A stretch of 64,000 bases of DNA from Micrasema longulum. Its lineage: Eukaryota > Arthropoda > Insecta > Trichoptera > Brachycentridae. A program made the translations under genes and the position numbers. Shown piece after piece: positions 11,051-22,470 of the stretch (the first letter of the stretch is position 1; each line of letters starts with the position of its first letter). The notes under the pieces are model-generated. The model was given only the letters and a program-made list of their open reading frames with translations, was not told the DNA's origin and did no database searches. The stretch spans positions 1-64,000 of the forward strand of contig JAGVSM010002920.1 of the NCBI GenBank assembly GCA_022494885.1, in the 5' to 3' direction.

Positions 11051-11965
11051 GTTTTTTAGAATAAAGTTGCAAAAATTAAAAAAAATCCTAAATGTTACAC
11101 GGAGCCTGAATAAATTTCATATTTTTTAAAGAGTTTTGATACGCCAGTTACCCATTACTGCCGCGAAATCCAGTCTTCTTCTTCAAGAGTTTGGACCATC
11201 TAAAATATTCTTTACATATTTTTTAATATTCAAAAATGCATCACTTATTAATATTCTGTGTCCTCATATTTTAATTTCATATTGTTAATTTTTTTGTTGA
11301 GATGGAACGAATAAAGTACTACAAACAAAAAGATAGAAAAAAAATTCAAAACAAAATCATACAAAAAGAAAAATAACAAAATCAAATCGTAATGCATTTT
11401 ATCTTTGGTGCTTTATGTTTAATGAGAAACGGGTTATTTCTCTGCCTTTTAAATTAATCAAAAAGAGTTTAAGACCCGCCCTCCCTGACTAAGACCTTTT
11501 GAAACCCAAATTAGAGCTAAAATCAAAGACCTTTAAAAGGTAGGCGTTTCTATCTGTTAGTAAGATTATAGGGCAAATTAATGAGATACAAAGAAAAAGA
11601 AGAATTATTAATACGAACAGACAAAAAGTTTAAGAATATTTAGTAATTTGAATTCAAATGACATTACATGCTTTTATTTTGACGATTATTACCATGACAA
11701 AAAAACATTTAAAAAAATATATATTCAGCATAGATATGATAAATATAAGCTTATCCATTATGTTCTTAGCTAAATTGCCTTTACACTTACAAATCATAGA
11801 CAGTCCCAATCAGTTCAGGTCTCAACTGAAATCTCATTTGTTCCAAATGACAAATGTCCTACAAAAAATACATTACAAAATGCAATCAAGGATGACAGTT
11901 GAATTATTATAATTGCCTCCAAATCAGTGAAAAAAAACAAAAAATATTTATGCACAATAATTTAT
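11051..11965. other. AT-rich stretch, nothing recognised
   Basis: A frame of 84 codons at 11658-11912 is AT-driven and shows no domain. No repeat end recognised. Confidence 0.35.
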
Positions 11966-12600
11966 AAAAAATAAAATGGAATGAATAATATTGTTAATAA
12001 AATGAGAAAACTTAAATATATGTACATGTAGGAAAATGCATGTTTTGATTAGATTTAGAAATATATTATTCACTGAAAAATTAAAAACAAAATATTTTGC
12101 ATAAGCCCATTCAATATTACAGTATGGAATAATTGGGTGGGGTAGTGATATTAAAATTATTTTACTGGTCAAAAAAATTCAAAAGCTATTTTTAAAAAAA
12201 CCACCTACTTTTCAAAGGTAAATTATTCAAGAAATTTAAGATTTTACAAATAAAATCGTTATTTAAAAATATTTTTTTACTTCACAACCATAAAGACGTC
12301 ATAAATAGTAGTGTTTTTCCGTCATAAAACGTAAGTACACGACCTAGAAAAACATCTTTATTTTAAAATGAAAAACAACTACATCACATTATTATACTTA
12401 AAAAGGAATATTTTACTATACTGCAATGAACAAATTAGGTAAAAAGTGCAGAGAGGAATACAACATACATTAAGAAAGAAGTCAAAAATAATACTTAAAA
12501 TTCTTCTTTGTGTACCACTGATTGAAAACATCGTATATTTTTTTGTATAATTCATAATTTAAACTAAAAATAAAATAAACCCATTATTGTAAGATGTCAC
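11966..12600 (+). pseudogene. L8 LINE reverse transcriptase C-terminal remnant
   Basis: The plus strand near 12092-12220 reads AHSILQYGIIGWGSDIKIIL and then VKKIQKLFLKKPPTFQR. This matches the Y-x-x-x-V-x-S-x-L-x-Y-G-I-I-x-W-G-G block that follows the reverse transcriptase fingers in CR1/jockey-like polymerases. In-frame stops flank it. The sequence to about 12590 is compatible with the rest of the C-terminus and an A-rich tail (CTAAAAATAAAATAAA). Confidence 0.55.
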
Positions 12601-12749
12601 TCCCCACTATGCACCCAAGAATCTTTTTTTCATTTACGTGATGGGAAAAGTAAATGTAAATATGTGTATCAAATTCAAATTTAAAAAAAAAATAGTTGTT
12701 ATATGACATATTTATATTTTTTTCTGAATAAACTAATTTCTTGAAAATA

Positions 12750-12850
12750 ATATGTAACTTTAGCTAAGTTTAAATGTTGGTTTACTTATAAAATTGTAAA
12801 GCTCCCTTGAAGTGATTTTCCATAAAAATGGCGCTACATAAATCAGCCAA
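12750..12850 (+). repeat. Dispersed repeat sharing a GCGC-type 3' motif
   Basis: AATTGTAAAGCTCCCT followed by an AAAAATGGCGCTACATAAAT phrase is repeated at 58800-58905. The pattern (short GC arms around an AT-rich loop, then ATAAAT) resembles 3' tails of LINE/SINE pairs, but the parent element is not identifiable. Confidence 0.5.
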
Positions 12851-14060
12851 ACAGAACGCCAAACGTTTAAACCACTAAACCAATGGCCGACATCAATTTT
12901 AATTACATATTTCAATTATTGTAATAATATAAAACTACATATAACTTTCACATGTGAAATTAACCCGCAATAATTATTACACGTGAAGATTTCAGAGAAA
13001 GATAATTTGATTGATGTTGTGTAAAAACAATTATGTGTTTGGCTCGCCCTTCGTAATTCTCATAAAAAATAATGTAAAAACAGCCTGTAAAATAAAAACT
13101 CTATCTTAAGCACCTACCTATTAAAACAGAATCGTGAATCAAATCTTGAAATATTTCGATTGGCTAAAACATGAGATTTCACGTTACTTTAATAATTTAT
13201 TAATCAAAATCATAACACTTGAATGTTTAAGTAACTAACATCTTACTTTATTTTTATAAGGTGGAGCATAAGGCATCCACAAACTGTTTTTTAAACTTAC
13301 TTGCCTCTCCCCATGAGAAACGATTGAATTATTTCCCTTCAACTTTTTAAATCACGTCCAGAGAAACATTACCTATCTTTTCCTCTTCTCTCTTTTTTCT
13401 ATTCCTCGTTTTATTTCTTCTGTCACCCACGCAAAAAAGCTTTTTTTGTCAATAAACGAGTTACTCTTTTAAAATTTTCAATTTCATATATCGCGATTTT
13501 TATTGCGTGTTTTATTTACCGTGTGCTTGACGAATTACATGGAGGGCTTTTGTTGGATATTGTCATTCATTCTCATGACCATATTGCAAGCATGAATGAT
13601 AGCAAAAACTGTATTTTCTTGTATCACAATTAGAGATGGGCATTTCGTTTTTTTTTTTTAAATATGAGTGAGAAGTAAGTAAATTTTAAAGTTGAATAAA
13701 ATTCCGACATAACTGTCAGTTTAATGTAACAAACGCCTTGATGTGAAAATAATGTCGCTAGATTCTGTCCTATTAACATATAAGAGTATCTAGGCGTTAG
13801 AAAGTTACCACTGTAAAAAAAAAATAGTTATTATATTTTTACATCCGTTTTACTATCTTTCTAAGAGAACGTATCGAGAGTCAGCCTTTTAATAGCTCAG
13901 TACAACTTCAGTAGATAAATGCAGACGATTGTTTAGCATATCGTTTTGGCAATGTTTAAGTCACATAAAAATCATATTTAACCGAGCTTTTTTTGCTTGA
14001 ATTGGGATTTATTGGAATTTATAATCACTTTGAAGTGGGCACTTTCTATCACAGAAGCCT
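12851..14060. other. AT-rich stretch, nothing recognised
   Basis: A pyrimidine-rich run lies near 13375-13430. No gene, repeat end or RNA seen. Confidence 0.4.
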
Positions 14061-14065
14061 ATTTA

Positions 14066-14183
14066 AAATATAAATAAGAACTATTTTAAATAGTAATGAC
14101 GTAAAGAATGCGGACTAATTGTTTAAATATAAATAAGAACTATTTTAAATAGTAATGACGTAAAGAATGCGGACTAATTGTTT
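14066..14183. repeat. 59-bp tandem duplication
   Basis: Two adjacent, essentially identical 59-base units (14066-14124, 14125-14183). Each contains the palindrome ACTATTTTAAATAGT and then AATGACGTAAAGAATGCGG. The near identity suggests a recent event or assembly slippage. Confidence 0.95.
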
Positions 14184-15141
14184 GCGGTCATTCATTGGCT
14201 TGTTTCGATCATATGATGTCAATTTGACAAGTAGGTAGAACATACCGAGGTAAGATACAGATAGTACAGAAGTTAAGTATACCGTCTCGATATATACATA
14301 TGAAGATAGCGTTCATAATCGAACTCCAGAGCGAGTGCACATACCAAGTGCGTTTTGTTTAACTCCCCGTCCCCAAATGGTCGCGCGTTGGTTTGCTTCT
14401 TCTGGACGCAACGGTCGTGCGTATTACGCACGAGAGAATCGCAGCGAATTTTCCCTTTTTGGACAAGCTCTTACATATACGAAAAAAATATAAAAATGGT
14501 ATATACAACAAAATTGACAATAAGTATGTCTTTGTTATAAGCAGTTATTTTTAAAATTACATAAAAATATAAATATATTTATACGAGTATATAAAAAAAT
14601 ATAAAAAATATTTAAGCCGTATAGTAGCTTTTGTAATTGCGTATTTCTCTACCTACCTGTCAGTAGATGGACTATCTTTATAGATTTAATTGAATTTACG
14701 TGATTTTTCTAGGATCACGTATGATCAATTTACGAAGACTTATATGTAGCTTCATATGTTACACACTACACAAAATGTGTAATTACTTATGAGAGGATTA
14801 TAATATATAATTTATAACAACTTTTACTCAATACTAGACATATGCTCGCATACGAGGCAATATTTTTAAATTATACACTTTTACTAGGACGATCTTCATA
14901 TAAAAATCAAACTTACATAGACATTACACCGGGAATTTAGGTTTGAGAAAACGGACGTCTACATTTAAATTCATTACAAGAAAGCTCTATTTATTTTCGT
15001 AAATTATATGACATTAATTTATAAATATATACAATTCATTAATAATTACATTATAAAGATTTGAAGTTAATAAGTAAAGTAAATACTATACTACGAAAAA
15101 TCAGCGCAGAAAAAATAATTAAAATTTACAAGATAAGATAA
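14184..15141. other. Unrecognised sequence
   Basis: A locally GC-richer patch at 14365-14470 contains the near-palindrome CGTGCGTATTACGCACG. A 61-codon frame at 14355-14540 has no domain. Otherwise AT-rich. Confidence 0.35.
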
Positions 15142-15518
15142 ATAATCATCAGCGTTTCCCTATCCGCATGAAGCGATGCATAGGGCACTGCATTGGTACT
15201 CTTATGCTGCGTATCTTAATAAATTTTGTTATATGGATGTGAGGTGGTCAGTTTTACGCTTCACGTGGCAGTCCGGAAACATTGAAGTATTGCAGTGTAG
15301 AATTACTTTTAAAACCAATATTTCACGTCCGTTCTGCCAGGAATCGAGCCTAGGACCTTAAGAATGGCAAGCAAATTTGCCAACCACTACACAACAAGGT
15401 GAATTTATAGGTATCTCCACACAATTTATTTTTTGAGGATTTTTACGTGAAAGTGGCTTTTAAGTCGAAAGCAATCGTCCGGGGTACTGGTTCAATTTCA
15501 CACTCGAAATTGTTTTAA
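15142..15518 (-). mobile_element. SINE-A2
   Basis: Minus strand. The 3' half lies at 15155-15310 and the tRNA-like part at 15320-15400 (B box complement of GGAATCGAGCC). The A2 5' module extends to 15518 with the AGGATTTTTACGTGAAAG and TTCAATTTCACACTCG phrases. Confidence 0.75.
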
Positions 15519-15529
15519 AAAATAATATT

Positions 15530-15765
15530 ATTTTTTGGTGTCAAATGGTCAATGCCAAAGGTCTTGGGTTTAATTTCCAGCACGAATGCTTTACAACATT
15601 AATATTGAACATTGCTTTTACACAACAATATTTCATAGTTCCTTGACTAGCCCCTAATGCATTAAACTGAACATCTTACCATCGTATCAAGAAACGCTAC
15701 CATTGAATAAGCAATGCAGTGTCCTATGCACCATTAGGTGCAGAATGGTAATGATGATAATTATT
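15530..15765 (+). mobile_element. SINE-A, degraded, opposite orientation
   Basis: Plus strand. Weak tRNA-like head (TTGGGTTTAATTTCCAGCAC at the B-box position), then the body, ending with GCAGTGTCCTATGCACCATT and a GATGATAAT tail. It lies head-to-head with the previous copy. Confidence 0.7.
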
Positions 15766-15839
15766 TTTAAAGTTATTTCATACAACCCAAGTATTATATA
15801 ATTACATTGATTTTACCTGTATTATTGTACTTATTACTA

Positions 15840-15950
15840 GAGATGAAAAGGATATCCTGTAACTATCTTGTATCCGGAATTATCTTACAAGCCGGATACC
15901 GAATATTAGCTCGATATCCGACGGATACCAAATATTCATTAAACTGCGAA
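15840..15950. repeat. Cluster of degenerate ATATCCG motifs
   Basis: GGATATCC, TATCCGG, CCGGATACCG, ATATCCGACGG and GGATACC occur within 100 bases in both orientations. Simple-sequence-like; origin unknown. Confidence 0.5.
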
Positions 15951-16364
15951 AACTTCATTAAATGAGACACTAAATTGAATTATTTATATCGGGCGTGTTA
16001 GCAAATATAAAACGATTATCAAGAAACATTTAATTATAAATACATTTTCGTAATTTAAAAAGCGCAAAGGGTGAAACTACCCAAAACTATTATATTTGTT
16101 TTATTAATAAACTTATAAACCATATTGATATGTAACTCATTGATCGATAAGTGATTGTAAAACATATCATGAAAATGTTTTAACCTCTTTTTATTTTAAG
16201 CCCATTGAAAGTTTTGTTTTCAACTATGAGAAAAAATCGACATTCGCTATCTGACTAAACTTTTATACGTTTCATCACTACTCATTACGGTATGGTAAAT
16301 GATCATTTTTTAAATTTCTCTTTCGTGTAATGTACACTTTCCTTCTAAATTCCCACCGGGGATA
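15951..16364. other. AT-rich stretch, nothing recognised
   Basis: No coding or repeat signal seen. Confidence 0.4.
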
Positions 16365-16755
16365 TATACACGGTTTTTCATGGCCATACCGCAATACTTC
16401 AGAGGAACATTTTTTTATTATCTACTTTTAATAATACTATAAAAACTTTTTTGCAAAATCTTTTTTTTATAAAAAAAAAACAAAAAAAAAGAGACCGGAT
16501 TTGACCAACTAAGCAATACGCACCGGATGCGGCCTGAGGATGTGGCTCGGTAGGGAAGGAGTAGGTGTTTGTGGAAGATATGCTAGTACAAGACATTAAG
16601 GATGTTCTCCATTTTCCAAATAAAATGTTTAATTTGTTTCATTAAAAAAATCTGTGTTTGAATAAATTCGTTTTTCCATTATTTAAAAGAAAATTACCAC
16701 GGGAAATATTCTTCTGAAGTTTCGTGGTCTGGCTCCAAATACCATGTTTATATAA
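16365..16755. mobile_element. MITE-B copy 1
   Basis: Imperfect inverted ends: ACACGGTTTTTCATGGCC then ACTTCAGAGGAACATT at the left, and the reverse-complement series (ATTCTTCTGAAG, then CGTGGTCTGG, then CCATGTTTATA) at the right. The core GACCAACTAAGCAATACGCA is also present at 52.1 kb. No coding capacity. Confidence 0.6.
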
Positions 16756-17147
16756 ACAAATTAAAAGACGGTCCAGTTGCAATCTGTTTATTATTGTAAC
16801 GTTTATTATTTAACTCAGAGTTGTAAATAGGTGAAATTCTTATGTTTATGACTTGCGTACTTTATGCAAGTGGGCGGTTGCATTAGATCCAATGCTTTTG
16901 CTAAATTACAAGTTATTATTGTACAGTACAGTGCTTCGTTAACTCGAATCATCAGTTATTACTGTAGAAAATAAGTCGTTTTTAAATTTAATTACCGGCT
17001 AAACGTTGCGTTTAACAATAAAACATATTAATAATTGTGCATGTATACACGGTTAAATATTTATATAAAATACCACATTATCGATAATTATAAAGTAATA
17101 TTTCCGTGTTCTTTGTGTGAAACATATCACATAATATTAGGTATGTA
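16756..17147. other. AT-rich stretch, nothing recognised
   Basis: No signal recognised. Confidence 0.35.
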
Positions 17148-17322
17148 TCGACGGTGGAAATCTAACTAAGCGGCATATAGTAAATTTCACAGAAGACCTA
17201 AATTAAGTTTTTCTTAAATTAATAAATAATCTCGCATTTTAAGAAGGAATCACGCGAATTTTTTTTATTAGTTAATAAAAGAAAAATTTTATTGGCTCTT
17301 TCGTCAAGTAAGCCACATGTCA
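17148..17322. mobile_element. MITE-C copy 2, degraded
   Basis: Begins TCGACGGTGGAAATC and shares AATAAATAATCTCGCATT, the GGAATCACGCG stretch and TTGGCTCTTTCGT with the copy at 758-993. The right arm is truncated. Confidence 0.6.
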
Positions 17323-17334
17323 GATTCAGAATAC

Positions 17335-17378
17335 AACCACAGGTCATGAAAGTTCAGAGGAACATTCCTCGTGAAAGC
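17335..17378 (+). repeat. MITE-B end fragment
   Basis: AAAGTTCAGAGGAACATTCC followed by TCGTGAAAG matches MITE-B ends and is nearly self-complementary. Confidence 0.5.
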
Positions 17379-17509
17379 TTTAAAAAATATAAAGTATGAA
17401 AAAAATCACAAATAATGTAAAAAATACTGCAAAACATGTTTTTTTTATCAATTGGACATTTATATAGGTCTGGAAAAGTTGAAATCACAATTTACGTGAG
17501 TTACATATT

Positions 17510-17600
17510 TAATCTTGTATCGGCCTTCAGGTGTCACTCCGGGGATAATGAAATATTCCAATGTAAAATCACCATTAAAATATATTTTTTCAGAACTGTC
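17510..17600 (-). repeat. SINE-A fragment
   Basis: CTTCAGGTGTCACTCCGGGG and AATGAAATATTCCAATGTAA are the middle of SINE-A on the minus strand. Both ends are lost. Confidence 0.6.
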
Positions 17601-18129
17601 TAAATAAAACGTCGTTTTTAATGAATGTTTTCAGTAACTGATTCTCACATTACTGCATAAAAACACTGGCGTACATCTATTGAAAATCCTTTGATCTTTA
17701 ACTCATCAACATGATTAAAATTCTAATCTGATTAATCAAAGATGGAATTCAACTAGCGATGTGCTCAGATAATTGCTCCGTGGTTTGTGTTGAAATATTT
17801 GTACAATTACAGGCAACGTAATACAGAGTGGTTTTAAAAATAGGAGATAACATAAAATAAAGTTTTAATATGGCAGTAAAAAAAAAGTTTTCTTATGGAA
17901 ATTGAGATTTGAAAATAAATTATGATTGTCCTCTAGTCAAATTTGACCGAGGCCTACGCCTATTATATATAACTAGCATCCCTGCTAGGAAATTTGGCAC
18001 TTCAAGACAAGCTTTAATGACCCTACGGGCCTCCGTCGATTGGTTCTTCGGGCCTCAGTTGATCAATTGGGATCTCGGGCACGGTAAAATTTCACCCCTT
18101 TGAGCCTCACAATGAATGAATGAATCTAA
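17601..18129. other. Unrecognised sequence
   Basis: A 64-codon frame at 17909-18103 lies in a locally less AT-rich patch, with no domain recognised. Not called a gene. Confidence 0.3.
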
Positions 18130-18312
18130 ATATAATAATGAACCGGGTTGTGGTCACGTGGCTAGTGTCTCGGACTTACGGCTGAAAGGTCCGTCATTTG
18201 AATTCCACTCTACCTCAACTTGGTTCCCATTTTCGAACAGTGAGTTATTTACAACTCGTTGAAAATTGCTCCCAAAATTAAAATATTTGGGTAAATCATA
18301 AGTAAAACACAA
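18130..18312 (+). mobile_element. SINE-C copy 1
   Basis: Shares GGTTGTGGTCACGTGGC-type head, a GGTCCG...GAATTCC box at the B-box position, and the body phrase GAGTTATTTACAACTCGTTG (itself an inverted repeat) with 60700-60885. Related to 34585-34760. Tail is A-rich and ATAAATAAA-like. Confidence 0.65.
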
Positions 18313-18409
18313 ATATTTATTTGAAAAATAAATAAAAAAAGAATAATCTGTCACTCAGAATAATGCTATCAAAACCACACACTTATAACATATTAAATAT
18401 TTTGGTGGC

Positions 18410-18510
18410 CTCCATGGCGCAGTGGTCAAGACGCTTGACTCACGCACGGGTAGTTCAGGGTTCGATTTCTGGTGAGAACACAAACATTAAATGCGATTTT
18501 TCTCAAAAAC
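18410..18510 (+). mobile_element. SINE-B head (left member of inverted pair)
   Basis: GGCCTCCATGGCGCAGTGGT is an intact A-box region. The B box is GGGTTCGATTTC. The copy stops after ATGCGATTTTTCTCAA, so its 3' half is missing. Confidence 0.8.
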
Positions 18511-18769
18511 CGAACAATCGGTAGGGCGCCAACTCGATCATCCCAAGATCTACCGATTTTGGGTGAAATCTACTAGATCTACCGAATTCTATCAATATTC
18601 TACCGATTTTTAAACTTTCCATTTTTTCAGAAGTATCTTGTTTTACTTTTTATTTGTCCCTAAAATAAGCAATCCATAAATAAATAAATCAAATACTCTC
18701 CTTTTTCTGTTTGCTCAGAAAGCTACTTTTTCTGAAATCTGTTTATTATTCTATATTTTTTTATTACAC
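18511..18769. other. Sequence between two inverted SINE-B heads
   Basis: Contains four loose repeats of (A)TCTACCGA between 18546 and 18605. No gene recognised. Confidence 0.5.
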
Positions 18770-18945
18770 CACAGCAGACCAGGAGGCCTAATTACAGTGG
18801 TGAATTGTAGCATAGGCTTAAGAAGTAACTTAGGCTTAAGAGAAATCACATTTTGAATTTTTTTATTCTCACCGGGAATCGAACCCGGAACCTTCCATGC
18901 GTGAGTTAAGCGTCTTGACCACTACGCCACGAAGGCCACCTATTA
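18770..18945 (-). mobile_element. SINE-B (right member of inverted pair)
   Basis: Minus strand, nearly complete: B box complement GGAATCGAACCC at 18871-18882, A box near 18925, and the 3' terminus CAGCAGACCAGGAGGCCTAA as in the 43.3 and 58.6 kb copies. Heads of this and the 18410 copy point outward. Confidence 0.85.
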
Positions 18946-19133
18946 TGTTATATTTATGACTCCTATAAATATATATTATTATAAATATGATTTACCCCCG
19001 GTTCGTACATACTACGTAAGTTGATTGATTAATATTGGCAAATAGTGATTCCCGGTTATTTTTTAAGTTCATGAATTAAAATTATGTCATTATGTCAAAT
19101 TACGATAAACGTAAAAATTTACATAAATAATTG

Positions 19134-19190
19134 TGATCTCACTGAAAATCGAATCCGGAACTCTCCGTGTTGTCATTGAAGTTAAGTATG
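19134..19190 (-). repeat. SINE-B head fragment
   Basis: CTGAAAATCGAATCCGGAAC and TCTCCGTGTTGTCATTGAAG are a diverged SINE-B B-box region on the minus strand. Confidence 0.5.
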
Positions 19191-21455
19191 AAAAAAAAAG
19201 GACGAAATGTAACATTTTTGAGCAGAAACCAACCTTATATAGATCAAATGATGAAAATGTTCACCACGAATAGTACTTTTATCTATTACAAACATACCTT
19301 ATATCATTCGTTCCTTCAATTTCAGCATTACAAAGTCAAATACATTTTATGGTTAATTATGACCACAGTTCACAGTTCACTTTATTTTTACCGAAAACAA
19401 AAGTCATAAACAAAATAACATAAAGTAAACGGGCAATCACAGCGTGTTTACAGAATTTTTAATTTCAAACTATTTAAAATCCAATGGAATTTTTCACCTA
19501 TATTTTTGGCGCATAAATATAATCTTGAAATGTTTGACAGCGCGTTCCGTGGGTAAACGTGTCAACAATTGATAAATTACACAAGGAACGAAAGAGATTG
19601 CCAACTTTGTAGAACGTTGTCTCTGTCGCACCAGAACGGTGTAAGATAATTCATATAATACTGAGAGAAACAGTGCTTTAAAAAACGATTTATGACGCAT
19701 GTGTATTCCTAAAGTTTCAAATCACTTCAACACAAGCTTTAAAGGTCAAATTATAACAGACGAAAATGAATCCAATTTATTTGAAGAATAGAGCTCAAAT
19801 TCCTATCCAAAAATTTAGATGAACGTTCAACATAGCACGGCACGATAAAATAACATAAGGTGGATTTAATATCCTTTTTTATTTTTTTTTATTTCATTCA
19901 TCAATAGGTAGGTAAATATACGAAACAGTACACCACTAGGCTGACTAATCTCCACTCGATTTTTTAAACAAAATCTTCGCCCGCAAGTAGAAACAAGACG
20001 AATAAAACCAAAAGAGAAAATAATAAAAAAGTATCCACCCATTTTACCGGACCAAGTGGATTGGCACGAAAAATGTGAAGTGGGCCCGTACATGACAGAC
20101 ACAATAAATCATTTTAAGACTATTAATATATAAGATACTACTTAACTTAATGATATATTTTAATAGATACGTTACAAGCGCGAAGAAATTTGCACTCAAA
20201 ATTGAAATGATGAGTAAAATTACAACACTTAGTTATACGGCGAAATTTCACGAAAACGCATGAAAAAAGTTATAAAAATTAGCTACTTTGTGACATCATA
20301 GGGAGCATGTGAAGAATACTCAATAAATAATAGCGTTGTTACGTGTTTCAATTGATTTCCGGCTTCGGGTAGTAATTTTTTTCAACGTTTAGTGTATTTT
20401 CACAGCTACGGGGTTTTACTTTGAAATTTGACATCACGAGCGGAAAATTTCAAACTAAATATTTGCCTCTTAGAATAGGAATGTCTCGAGGAAACATAAT
20501 ATATGCTTGCAGGATTAAGGTTAATAAATGCAGTCGGCTAATAATAACCAAATCCTTTTATTTACATCCTGTAGAGGTGTATTAAGCAGTACTGTTCGCC
20601 ATGTACAGATAAACGAGCACCTGAATATGCAAGGCTGTTTTGCTCGTTAGATTTATTGCTTGTCCTTTCCATAGTTGATTTAGGACTGACAATTCGAACA
20701 AATAAATCGCATCTGTTTACAATCCCAACGTCAGTAGTCGTAGAAATAAATAAACAAATGGAAAAAAGATGCAAAAATTTGAAGATCTATCGATTATATC
20801 TTTCAATGACGTAAACGATTATATAAATTTCAATCTTCAAAAACATATAATACCTTTATACAGATTTTTGTCAAGGTTATTGAGCCGTGTTGTCATTTGC
20901 GCTCTTGCTACGTATTATTGATGCGTCAAATTGATTCTCACCACTTATTTGATTATATTTTTTTACTATCTTATTAATCTTATAGCAGGGGTGAACCGTG
21001 TATAGAAGCGATTATGCGCAGCTTAGCATTATATTTGACTAACCATAATAATGTTTTATTGTAACTTTATTTACAGAAAAACAAATAAATAATTAACATT
21101 TACTTTTAAATCATTTCCACCGTTTGTATTTGTATCCTTATATAAATATTAACGTCAATAAAGCGCGCACAGCGCCTGCGGTGAGCCAAGAAACAAGCCG
21201 ATTATTCCAGCTTATTTTTTCATACAAATAAGTATACTATATTTTGGATCTATTAACCCCAGTGCGGGTTTTTTCTCCTAGATTAAACTTGCAGATTACA
21301 CCAATTATTTGAAGATTCTTGATTTGGAAAACAGTATTTCAAACATTGTTTTTTAAGGACTATTTTTCTTCGAGATGATACTTTTGACATAAGACCATAA
21401 TTAAAGTTAAATAAACACGTCAATATATTTATTCTACTTTTATTAACAAAATTTT
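19191..21455. other. Long stretch with no recognised gene
   Basis: Frames of 65-80 codons (19167-19409 plus; 19494-19700, 19866-20102 and 20562-20774 minus) are present, but none shows a domain, signal peptide pattern or neighbour that would support it. Base composition is ordinary for the window. Confidence 0.35.
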
Positions 21456-21500
21456 CACCAATGACTGGGTTTTGTCGTGACCAACATCATCAGACTGGTG
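21456..21500 (-). ncRNA. Hammerhead-ribozyme-like motif 1
   Basis: On the minus strand: CACCAGT, CTGATGA, a 4-bp stem (GTTG/CGAC) with loop GTCA, AAAAC, CCA, GTC, then ATTGGTG. CACCAGT pairs with ATTGGTG over 7 bp (one G-T), directly abutting the CTGATGA core and the GTC, as stem I does in hammerheads. Departures are an extra T before stem II and A instead of G at the GAAA position. Activity is therefore doubtful. Minimal hammerheads are known from Penelope-like retroelements. A related motif lies at 55569. Confidence 0.35.
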
Positions 21501-21984
21501 GAATACTACTCAAATAGACTTGGAATTAGTTTAGTCTCCCACTTTTCTGACGAAAATGATAATTTTATAAATAGTGTTGGAAGCAAACTAATTAAGTATT
21601 AATTTCTAAATATTGATTTATGCATGTTTGCTTCAAAAAAACTCCCGAATCATCGTAGGAAATTGATTGCTCACCATAATCAAAAACGTAATTTCTATCA
21701 ATTCAAAATATTTTCGTGTAATTATTTGTATATACTTTTTCATTGGATTGCATATAAATAAATAAAATTTGTTTTCTTTTTTTGTTAACGCTTTAATACA
21801 TTTCTAAAAAAAAATTATTCAAACATAATTTGTTTGTGAAAATAAAAAAAACAATCTAAAATTTGAACTCTTTCTCAAATTTCAACGATGAAAATTTTTG
21901 CCCGATAGATCTTTTCAACGAAAGAAAATACTGTTTTAAAAAATATATCAAAATAGCGATAGAGACGTCACAAGAGAAAATCTT

Positions 21985-22233
21985 ATAGTTTATCATCATT
22001 ATCATTCCCTTTTCGCACCTAATGGTGCATAGGGCACTGCATTGGTACACCAATTGCAGCGTATCTTGATCATTTTTGTTACATGAAGGTAAGGTAATCA
22101 GTTTTACACTTCAGGTACCAGTCTAGGGGCTATGAAATATTCTAGTAATATTCCATGTCAATCATGTCGGGGATCGAACCCGAGACCTCTTGCATGGTAG
22201 GCAAACGCTTTGACCATTACACCATGAGGCCGA
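21985..22233 (-). mobile_element. SINE-A1, best-preserved copy
   Basis: Minus strand. tRNA-like head with A box TGGTGTAATGG and B box GGTTCGATCCC. The anticodon-arm remnant is TTGC-CTACCAT-GCAA, resembling tRNA-Gly with the anticodon mutated. The body ends with GCAGTGCCCTATGCACC and an ATGATGATAAAC tail. Flanks AATCTTATAGTTTA (21979 on) and AATCTTAGATTTAC (22235 on) look like a diverged target duplication. It carries no A2 5' module. Confidence 0.9.
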
Positions 22234-22299
22234 CAATCTTAGATTTACAATTTTTTTTTCGTATTTCCTAGTTTTTATTATTTTATAATGAATTATACA

Positions 22300-22470
22300 T
22301 ATTTACGCGTATGTTTGTGCATTTGTGTATGCGTATATATTTATGGGTGTATGTATGTGTGTGTATTTATATATTTACTATTATATACTATTATATACTA
22401 TATATATATATATATATATAAATAAATATATCTATTTATATATATAAAAGTGTGTGTGTGTATTAATATG
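22300..22470. repeat. Microsatellite cluster (GT/TA)
   Basis: Runs of GTAT, GTGT, TATAC and (TA)n up to about 25 bases, and GTGTGTGTGT near 22450. It abuts the 3' end of L1. Confidence 0.85.

Noticed and set aside
21985..22233. tRNA-Gly gene in the SINE-A head
   Set aside because: The acceptor does not close, the sequence continues into a repeated SINE body, and many copies exist.
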